Part shown: positions 22,326 through 27,442 of the stretch, one piece after another
How the letters are laid out: each line of letters begins with the position of its first letter
How positions within the stretch are numbered: the stretch's first letter is position 1
From: CAZTDU01 sp050248795
GTDB taxonomy: Bacteria; Pseudomonadota; Gammaproteobacteria; Burkholderiales; SG8-39
DNA: 27,442 bases
Assembly (NCBI GenBank): GCA_050248795.1
Contig: JBFWRS010000042.1
Coordinates: forward strand, 1-27,442
Direction of reading: 5' to 3'
Translations under genes and position numbers: made by a program
The notes under the pieces: model-generated
Database searches by the model: none
Told to the model about the DNA's origin: nothing
What the model saw: only the letters and a program-made list of their open reading frames with translations

Positions 22326-22646
22326 CTATGCGCGCACGACGCCGCAGAACACTTCGCGCATCATGCCGATCAGCTGCAGCGTGCGTTCGTCGCCCACCCG
22401 GTAGTAGACGCGATTGGCATGCTTGCGCGAGCGAAGCACGCCCTTGTCGCGCAGGATCGCAAGGTGCTGGGAAACGTTCGACTGCGAGGTGCCGACCGCG
22501 TCGACGATCTCGTGCACGCTCACCTCGCCGTCACCCAGCACGCAGAGGATCTTCAGGCGCAGCGGGTGCGACATCGCCTTCAGCGCCCGCGCGGCCTGCT
22601 CGATGTGTTCCTGGCGCCCGATGAGCTCGAAGATGTCCCGCTTCAC
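22326..22646 (-). CDS. ArsR-family regulator with two-Cys persulfide-sensor signature
   Basis: This 106-residue winged-helix repressor has the ArsR core: KAMSHPLRLKILCVLGDGEV, the recognition helix TSQSNVSQHLAILRDKGVL and the wing RKHANRVYYRVG. It lacks the CxC metal site of classical ArsR. It has exactly two Cys, residue 35 in KILCVL and residue 101 in EVFCG, 66 apart. BigR (42/108) and SqrR (41/107) have the same spacing and form a disulfide or polysulfide bridge between them. It heads an operon with a rhodanese and a glutaredoxin. The start is GTG with no Shine-Dalgarno; TATAAT on the same strand lies 6 bases before it, so the mRNA could be leaderless. A role as persulfide-responsive repressor is inferred. 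Confidence 0.9.
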   Translation of the reverse strand: MKRDIFELIGRQEHIEQAARALKAMSHPLRLKILCVLGDGEVSVHEIVDAVGTSQSNVSQHLAILRDKGVLRSRKHANRVYYRVGDERTLQLIGMMREVFCGVVRA

Positions 22647-22652
22647 GCCATC

Positions 22653-22662
22653 ATTATAGAAT
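22653..22662. promoter_or_regulatory. Overlapping -10 elements and imperfect palindrome between arsR and gpmA
   Basis: ATTATAGAAT contains, on the minus strand, a perfect TATAAT (22658-22653) for arsR and, on the plus strand, TAGAAT (22657-22662) for gpmA. Eight of its ten bases are symmetric, as in a small operator. It is the only A+T-rich segment of the 38-base spacer. An ArsR dimer binding here would cover both -10 elements. No good -35 is visible for either gene. Confidence 0.4.
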
Positions 22663-22684
22663 ACGCATCGACATCGCCCCTGCC

Positions 22685-23434
22685 ATGCACAGCCTCGTAC
22701 TCCTGAGACACGGCGAATCCGACTGGAATCGCGAGAACCGCTTTACCGGCTGGACCGACGTCGACCTGTCGGCGCGCGGCGTCGAGGAAGCAGGCGCTGC
22801 CGGCCGCCTGCTGAAGGCGGAAGGATTCGATTTCGACATCGCGTACACGTCGCTGCTGAAGCGCGCGATTCGCACGCTGTGGATCACGCTCGATGAGCTC
22901 GACAGGCTGTGGCTTCCGGTCGAGAAGAGCTGGCGCCTGAACGAGCGCCACTACGGCAGCCTGCAGGGGCTGAACAAGGCCGAGATGGCGGCGAAGTTCG
23001 GCGAGGCCCAGGTCCTCGCCTGGCGCCGCAGCTACGACACGCCGCCGCCCGCGCTTGCCGCGGACGACCCGCGCTCGCCGGCGAGGGATCCGCGCTATGC
23101 GTCGCTCGCCGCAAGCGAAGTCCCGCTCACCGAATGCCTGAAGGACACGGTGGCGCGCGTCATTCCGTACTGGGAGGGCACCATCGCCCCTGCGATCCGC
23201 GCCGGCAGGCGCGTCATCGTTGCCGCTCACGGCAATTCGCTGCGCGCGCTGGTAAAGCACCTGGACGGGCTCGGCGATGCCGAGATCGTCGGCCTGAACA
23301 TTCCGACCGGCGTGCCGCTGGTGTACGAACTTGACGCCGGGCTGCGGCCGCGGTCGCACCGTTACCTGGGCGATGCAGCCGAGATTGCCAGCCGCATCGC
23401 GGCGGTCGCCGGCCAGGGGAAAGCCGCAGCCTGA
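22685..23434 (+). CDS. gpmA: 2,3-bisphosphoglycerate-dependent phosphoglycerate mutase
   Basis: GpmA interconverts 3- and 2-phosphoglycerate in glycolysis and gluconeogenesis through a phosphohistidine. The 249-residue protein (250 in E. coli) starts MHSLVLLRHGESDWNRENRF, holding the phosphorylated His of the RHG motif. The family segments FTGWTDVDLSARG, WRLNERHYGSLQGLNKAEMA and VIVAAHGNSLRALVKHL with the second catalytic His follow, then IVGLNIPTGVPLVYEL. No ribosome-binding site is evident. The stop overlaps the CTG of envC. gpmA-envC-ctpA is a widespread order. Confidence 0.97.
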   Translation: MHSLVLLRHGESDWNRENRFTGWTDVDLSARGVEEAGAAGRLLKAEGFDFDIAYTSLLKRAIRTLWITLDELDRLWLPVEKSWRLNERHYGSLQGLNKAEMAAKFGEAQVLAWRRSYDTPPPALAADDPRSPARDPRYASLAASEVPLTECLKDTVARVIPYWEGTIAPAIRAGRRVIVAAHGNSLRALVKHLDGLGDAEIVGLNIPTGVPLVYELDAGLRPRSHRYLGDAAEIASRIAAVAGQGKAAA

Positions 23435-24606
23435 TCCGCGCCGGCGTCCTCGCGCTGATCCTCGCGCCGCTGGCCGCGTGGGGCGCGTCCCGGGACGAGG
23501 ATCTCGCCGCGCTGCGCGCGCGGATCGATGCGCTGAAGACCGAGTTGCAGGCGAAGGAGTCCTCGCGCAAGGAAGCACGCGACGCCCTGCGTGCATCCGA
23601 GCTCGCGATATCGGACCTGAACCGCACGCTGCGGGAACTCGATGCACGCGGCCGCGATGCGACCGCGCGGCTGCAGGAGCTCGACAGGCAAAGGCGCGGC
23701 GCCGGTGAGGTGCTGGCGCGCCGCCAGGCGGCTCTCGGCAGGGTACTGGCGGCGAAGCACCTCGAGCGGGCGCCGGATGTCCTGCGGCTGGTGCTCTCGG
23801 GCGACGACCCGAACGAGGCGGCGCGGCAGCTTCACTACCTCAGCGTGGTTTCCTCGGCGACGGCGAAGGTGATCGCCGACTACCGCGCCAGCCTCGCCGA
23901 GCTCGAATCCCTGCAGCGCGCGACCGCGGAACAGTCCGCCGGACTGGCGCAGATCGAGCAGACGCGCAGGACGGACCGCGAGCGCCTGCTCGCGGAGCGG
24001 CGCGAGCGACAACGGGTGCTGGAGAGAATCGCCGGCGACCTGCGCCGGGGCCGGCAGCAGATGCGCCAGTTGCAGGCCGATGAGGCGCGGCTCGCCCGGG
24101 TGGTGCGGGAGATCTCGCGCGTGCTCACCGCCCGGCCGGGCGCGGGTCACCGCCCGCCGGTTGCAGGCGACGGCGGGGCGCGCGCGGCGTCGCCGGGGGT
24201 TGCCGCTGCGCCGTTCTCGCGCCAGCGCGGCAGGCTCAGGCTGCCGGTACGGGGGGAACTAATCGGCCGTTTTGGCACCCAATACGGTGGAGCTTCCGCG
24301 GCGCGCAAGGGAATTTTCATCCGTTCTGCGGAAGGCGAGCCGGTGCGGGCGGTGGCCGCCGGAAGGGTGGTCTACGCCGACTGGATGCGCGGCTTCGGCA
24401 ATCTGCTGATCGTCGACCACGGCGAGTCCTACCTTTCGGTCTACGGCAACAACGAATCGCTGCTGCGTGCGCCTGGGGACGCAGTGGCGGCCGGTGACCC
24501 CGTCGCTACCGTGGGCGCAACTGGCGGCAACGAGCAAACGGGCTTATATTTTGAATTGCGGCATCTGGGCGAAGCTTTTGATCCGCTGCGGTGGATGCGC
24601 AGGTAG
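23431..24606 (+). CDS. envC: Murein hydrolase activator EnvC (degenerate LytM/M23), probable CTG start
   Basis: EnvC binds the periplasmic loop of FtsX and activates cell-wall amidases at the septum. From a CTG at 23431 the frame gives 391 residues: a signal peptide (IRAGVLALILAPLAAWGAS), a long coiled coil (about residues 22-230, heptads rich in Leu, Arg, Glu) and a C-terminal LytM domain with GELIGRFGTQYG, GRVVYADWMRGFGNLLIVDH and GLYFELRH. The zinc-binding His normally before GIFI is Lys and other catalytic positions are changed, as in the non-catalytic E. coli EnvC. No ATG, GTG or TTG exists in frame between the previous stop and a TTG at 23545 deep in the coiled coil. The CTG overlaps the gpmA stop as CTGA, with GGGGA about 10 bases upstream. 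Confidence 0.92.
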   Translation: MIRAGVLALILAPLAAWGASRDEDLAALRARIDALKTELQAKESSRKEARDALRASELAISDLNRTLRELDARGRDATARLQELDRQRRGAGEVLARRQAALGRVLAAKHLERAPDVLRLVLSGDDPNEAARQLHYLSVVSSATAKVIADYRASLAELESLQRATAEQSAGLAQIEQTRRTDRERLLAERRERQRVLERIAGDLRRGRQQMRQLQADEARLARVVREISRVLTARPGAGHRPPVAGDGGARAASPGVAAAPFSRQRGRLRLPVRGELIGRFGTQYGGASAARKGIFIRSAEGEPVRAVAAGRVVYADWMRGFGNLLIVDHGESYLSVYGNNESLLRAPGDAVAAGDPVATVGATGGNEQTGLYFELRHLGEAFDPLRWMRR

Positions 24607-24645
24607 GCCGGAGCGATGGCGGGCGGCACAACACAAGGCGGGAAC

Positions 24646-26064
24646 ATGAACAGCAGGATCAGAAGCATCGGCTTGGTCTTCGTCGGCGTCGTTGCCGGCG
24701 TGCTCGTCAGCCTCAATTTCCAGGCCATCGCGGACCGGTCGGCGCGCACGCCGCTGCCGATCGAGGAGTTGCGCTCGTTCACCGAGGTCTTCGGCGCCAT
24801 CAAGGCGCACTACGTCGAGCCGGTCGAGGACAAGAAGCTGATCTCCGAGGCGATCAACGGCATGCTCGCGGGGCTGGATCCGCATTCTGCCTACCTGGAC
24901 GCCGACGCATTCAAGGAGCTGCGCGTCGGCACCCAGGGCCAGTTCGGCGGCCTCGGCATCGAGGTCGGCATGGAGGACGGCTTCGTCAAGGTGGTGTCGC
25001 CGATCGAGGACACGCCGGCGTTCCGTGCCGGCATCAAGCCGGGCGACCTGATCATCAAGATCGACGAGACACCGGTCAAGGGCATGACGCTGAACGACGC
25101 GGTGAAGCGCATGCGCGGCAAGCCCGGCACCGATATCACGCTGACGATTTCGCGCAAGGAAGGCGGCGCGCCGCCGTTCCCGGTCACGATCACGCGCGCG
25201 ATCATCACGGTACAGAGCGTGAAATCCAAGCTCATCGAGCCCGGCTACGCCTGGGTACGCATCGCGCAGTTCCAGGAGGCGACGCCCGAGAGCCTCGTCA
25301 AGCACATCGACTCCCTGTTCAAGCAGGGGCCGGTGAAGGGCATGGTGCTGGACCTGCGCAACGACCCCGGTGGCCTGCTGTACGGCGCGGTGGCGATCTC
25401 GTCGGCGTTCCTGCCGCCGGATACGCTGGTCGTCTCCACCGACGGGCGCACCGAGGACGCGAGGAAGAAGTTCCACGCCGTGCCCGAGGACTATCTGCGC
25501 GGCGGCTCGCGGCAGGACTTCCTCAAGGCGCTCCCGCCCGAGGTGAAGACGGTGCCGATGGTGGTCCTCGTCAACGGCGGCTCGGCGTCCGCGTCCGAGA
25601 TCGTCGCCGGCGCGCTGCAGGACCACAAGCGCGCGGTAATCATGGGCACGCAGACCTTCGGCAAGGGATCGGTGCAGACCATCATGCCGCTAGGCAACAA
25701 CACCGCGATCAAGCTGACCACGGCACGCTACTTCACGCCGAGCGGCCGCTCGATCCAGGCCAAGGGCATCACGCCGGACCTGATCGTAGAGGAACCCGGA
25801 CAGGCCGCGGCACGCGTGCGCGAGGCGGACCTGCTGCGCCACCTGAGCGACGGCAAGGAAGCCGAGCAGGCGCCCGCCGGCGCCGCCAAGCCCGCGACCC
25901 CGCAGCCCGCGACGCCGCCTGGCGAACAGCCCAAGCCGATCGAGCTCGGTTCGGCGGACGATTTCCAGCTGCGCCAGGCGCTTGCCCACCTCAAGGGCGA
26001 GCCGGTGCAGTCCACGCCGCCCGCGATCGCGCAGACCAAGCCGCCGGCCGCCAAGACCAACTAG
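24646..26064 (+). CDS. ctpA: C-terminal processing (tail-specific) peptidase, S41 family
   Basis: CtpA-type proteases cut periplasmic or envelope proteins near their C-termini and often control cell-wall hydrolases. The 472-residue product has an N-terminal signal anchor (MNSRIRSIGLVFVGVVAGVL), a PDZ domain (about residues 100-185, with GGLGIEVGMEDGFVKVVSP and GIKPGDLIIKID) and the S41 core. The nucleophile Ser is in NGGSASASEIVAGAL, the Lys in QTFGKGSVQT. A Pro/Ala-rich tail (about 405-472) follows. The ATG at 24646 is preferred over 24616 because AAGGCGGG lies just upstream and the N-terminus fits the family. It lies 39 bases after envC and its stop precedes the ThiF-like frame by three bases. 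Confidence 0.94.
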   Translation: MNSRIRSIGLVFVGVVAGVLVSLNFQAIADRSARTPLPIEELRSFTEVFGAIKAHYVEPVEDKKLISEAINGMLAGLDPHSAYLDADAFKELRVGTQGQFGGLGIEVGMEDGFVKVVSPIEDTPAFRAGIKPGDLIIKIDETPVKGMTLNDAVKRMRGKPGTDITLTISRKEGGAPPFPVTITRAIITVQSVKSKLIEPGYAWVRIAQFQEATPESLVKHIDSLFKQGPVKGMVLDLRNDPGGLLYGAVAISSAFLPPDTLVVSTDGRTEDARKKFHAVPEDYLRGGSRQDFLKALPPEVKTVPMVVLVNGGSASASEIVAGALQDHKRAVIMGTQTFGKGSVQTIMPLGNNTAIKLTTARYFTPSGRSIQAKGITPDLIVEEPGQAAARVREADLLRHLSDGKEAEQAPAGAAKPATPQPATPPGEQPKPIELGSADDFQLRQALAHLKGEPVQSTPPAIAQTKPPAAKTN

Positions 26065-26067
26065 CCG

Positions 26068-26826
26068 CTGGACGACGAGCAGCTCCTCCGCTACAGCAGG
26101 CACATCCTCCTTCCCGAGTTCGGGATCGAGGGCCAGGCGAGGCTTCGCGCCGCGCACGCGCTGGTGATCGGCGCGGGCGGGCTGGGCTGCCCTGCGGCGC
26201 TCTACCTTGCCTCCTCCGGCATCGGCAGGATCACGCTTGCCGACGCCGACCGCGTCGACCTGACCAACCTGCAGCGCCAGATCCTGTACCGCACCGGCTC
26301 GGTCGGCGAACGCAAGGTCGATGCGGCGCGCGCGGCGCTCGCGGCGGTCAACCCGGAAGTGAGTGTCACCGCGCTCGCCGAGCGCATCGACCCCGCGCGC
26401 GCCGATGAACTCGTATCGGGTGCCGACGTGGTGCTCGACTGCTCCGACAACTTCGCCACCCGGCACACGCTCAATCGGGCCTGCGCGCGAAGCCGCAAGC
26501 CGCTGGTGTCGGGCGCGGCGATACGCTTCGATGGACAGGTGAGCGTGTTCGACCTGCGCCGCGCCGACGCGCCGTGCTATGCGTGCCTCTTCCCCGAGGA
26601 CGGCGAGGCAGAGGATGTGCAGTGCGCGGTGATGGGCGTATTCGCGCCGCTTACCGGCATCGTCGGCACGCTGCAGGCGGCCGAGGCAATCAAGCTGATC
26701 GCCGGGATCGGTGAATCGCTGGCGGGGAGGCTGATGATGATCGACGCGCTTGCCGCGGAGTTCCGCGACATCCGCATCGCCAGGGATCCGGGCTGCGCCG
26801 TCTGCGCCGCCGAGCGCGTCGGCTAG
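26068..26826 (+). CDS. MoeB/ThiF/HesA family adenylyltransferase, probable CTG start
   Basis: These E1-like enzymes adenylate the C-terminus of a sulfur-carrier protein (ThiS, MoaD or CysO type) for thiamine, molybdopterin or Cys synthesis; which one cannot be told here. The frame from CTG gives 252 residues. DDEQLLRYSRHILLPEFGIE is the standard N-terminus, then the ATP loop VIGAGGLGCPAALYLA, DRVDLTNLQRQILY with the catalytic Arg, LDCSDNFATR, Zn-binding CYAC and CAVC, and the conserved Cys in EDVQCAVMGVFAPLTG. The first normal start is a GTG at 26164, which would delete the conserved N-terminal 32 residues. The CTG is two codons after the ctpA stop, in the same frame. Confidence 0.9.
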   Translation: MDDEQLLRYSRHILLPEFGIEGQARLRAAHALVIGAGGLGCPAALYLASSGIGRITLADADRVDLTNLQRQILYRTGSVGERKVDAARAALAAVNPEVSVTALAERIDPARADELVSGADVVLDCSDNFATRHTLNRACARSRKPLVSGAAIRFDGQVSVFDLRRADAPCYACLFPEDGEAEDVQCAVMGVFAPLTGIVGTLQAAEAIKLIAGIGESLAGRLMMIDALAAEFRDIRIARDPGCAVCAAERVG

Positions 26827-27380
26827 GGCTGGAGCAGGTGGCCGCGCTGCACGGCAAAGGCTTCCGCGGGCTTTTTCGTGAAGCCGCTCTTGGCAAAGAG
26901 CTGAAGGCTGCCGAGCGCATAGCGCATCAGAGTACCCGCCCGGCCCGCCGCGTCCGCATCCGCCGCGCTGCGCAGCGACTGCTTCAGCGTCGCCTCGAAG
27001 CGGTCGTTGAACTGGTTGATGCGCAGCTGCAGGCGTTCGTGCTCGCCGACCAGGGCATCGCCGCACATCACCCGCACCATGCCGGGATTCTTCTCCGCGA
27101 ACGCGAGCAGCATCTCGACCAGCTTCTCGGCCTGGCGAACGCCGTCCGCCTCATCCTGGGTGATCCTGTTGGCGAGCGTGAACACCGACTGCTCGATGAA
27201 CTCGATCAACCCCTCGTACATCTGTGCCTTCGAGGCGAAATGCCGGTACAGCGCCGCCTCGGAGACCCCGAGCCTGGCTGCCAGCGTCGCGGTGGTGATG
27301 CGTTCCCATCTGGGCGCTTCCAGCATCTGGGCGAGCGCCCGCAGGATCTCCAGCTTGCGCTCCCCCTTTTGCCTCGCCAT
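26823..27380 (-). CDS. slmA: Nucleoid-occlusion factor SlmA (TetR family)
   Basis: SlmA binds specific chromosomal sites and blocks FtsZ ring assembly over the nucleoid. The 185-residue protein (198 in E. coli) has a TetR helix-turn-helix: RKLEILRALAQMLE, then RITTATLAARLGVSEAALYRHFASKAQMYEGLIEFIE (read in parts), which closely follows E. coli SlmA. GMVRVMCGDALVGEHERLQLRINQFNDRFE matches the region where E. coli has [20 protein letters not shown]. The ATG is 7 bases after TAGAAT, so the transcript may be leaderless. The stop overlaps the ThiF-like gene by the palindrome CTAG. Confidence 0.93.
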   Translation of the reverse strand: MARQKGERKLEILRALAQMLEAPRWERITTATLAARLGVSEAALYRHFASKAQMYEGLIEFIEQSVFTLANRITQDEADGVRQAEKLVEMLLAFAEKNPGMVRVMCGDALVGEHERLQLRINQFNDRFEATLKQSLRSAADADAAGRAGTLMRYALGSLQLFAKSGFTKKPAEAFAVQRGHLLQP

Positions 27381-27387
27381 GCCGGGG

Positions 27388-27393
27388 ATTCTA
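27388..27393 (-). promoter_or_regulatory. Putative -10 hexamer for slmA
   Basis: TAGAAT on the minus strand ends 7 bases before the slmA ATG, matching the consensus TATAAT at five of six bases. The predicted start of transcription would fall at or next to the ATG. No recognisable -35 lies 16-18 bases further up, so this is only a candidate. Confidence 0.35.
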
Positions 27394-27400
27394 CCCTCGG

Positions 27401-27442
27401 CTAGGCGAGGTACCTGAACGCGAGCCGCGGCAACTGCACCAC
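27401..27442 (-). CDS. 3' end of an unidentified minus-strand gene
   Basis: The last 42 bases read on the minus strand as an open frame ending VVQLPRLAFRYLA and a TAG stop, 20 bases before slmA. In betaproteobacteria slmA often follows argB and a HAD-type pyrimidine 5'-nucleotidase, and an L-P-R-L ending would suit the latter. Thirteen residues are too few to identify it. Confidence 0.3.
   Translation of the reverse strand: MVQLPRLAFRYLA

Noticed and set aside
24591..26408. 605-codon plus-strand frame overlapping envC end, ctpA and the ThiF-like gene
   Set aside because: It is a shifted frame of ctpA with Arg/Gly/Ala-rich composition and no motifs.
1..27442. Insertion sequences, phage genes, CRISPR arrays, tRNA genes or toxin-antitoxin pairs
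   Set aside because: None was seen; nearly all sequence is explained by conserved housekeeping genes, and no repeat arrays or transposase motifs were noticed on reading.

Overview
The window is dense, high-GC chromosomal housekeeping DNA. The gene families and their order (lolB-ispE; ftsY-ftsE-ftsX-rpoH; an A1-type caa3 cytochrome oxidase cluster carrying the small DUF2244, DUF2970 and DUF2909 proteins; gpsA-SH3-secB-grxC-rhodanese; gpmA-envC-ctpA-ThiF family-slmA) point to a betaproteobacterium. No genus can be named from the sequence alone. There are no tRNAs, rRNAs, insertion sequences, phage genes or CRISPR arrays, no gene-free stretch longer than about 100 bases, and no clear sign of horizontal transfer.

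Layout. 1-2929 (minus): TPR protein, lolB and the 5' part of ispE. 2988-3797 (plus): mutM, convergent with the minus-strand pair rsmD-coaD (4842-3788). 4849-8312 (plus): ftsY-ftsE-ftsX-rpoH, with an almost perfect CIRCE (HrcA operator) lying over the rpoH promoter. 8309-16237 (minus): DUF2244, ctaC, ctaD, a 31-residue membrane protein, ctaG, DUF2970 and ctaE, then a terminator, then SURF1, a Sco-like protein, ctaB and sco. One plus-strand DUF2909 gene (11005-11199) sits inside this cluster. 16335-18514 (minus): an amidase-signature enzyme coupled to bioC. 18545-19706 (plus): comF-trmL. 19723-22646 (minus): arsR, rhodanese, grxC, secB, SH3-domain protein, gpsA. 22685-26826 (plus): gpmA, envC, ctpA, ThiF/MoeB-like. 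26823-27380 (minus): slmA, followed at the window edge by the 3' end of another minus-strand gene.

How the genes work together. The oxidase cluster encodes the three core subunits (I; II with a fused cytochrome c; III), the CuB factor CtaG/Cox11, SURF1, two Sco-type thiol or copper proteins and haem O synthase. The expected haem A synthase gene (ctaA) is absent from the cluster. FtsE/FtsX and EnvC, encoded about 16 kb apart, form the septal amidase-activating system; SlmA is the nucleoid-occlusion factor. The ArsR protein has the two-cysteine signature of the persulfide sensors BigR/SqrR/YgaV and heads an operon with a membrane rhodanese and a glutaredoxin, like E. coli YgaV-YgaP.

Most unusual signals. 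(1) Three genes (gpsA, envC, ThiF-like) have no ATG, GTG or TTG where their N-terminus must lie, and each has a CTG there, twice in a CTGA overlap with the preceding stop. (2) SURF1 and the DUF2909 gene start head-to-head with overlapping ATGs in one palindrome. (3) mutM and coaD share a 10-base palindromic tail that encodes Gln-Arg-stop on both strands. (4) A CIRCE operator forms the rpoH promoter itself. No wholly new multi-gene system was found; the best leads are these start-site and regulatory features and the redox-sensor operon.
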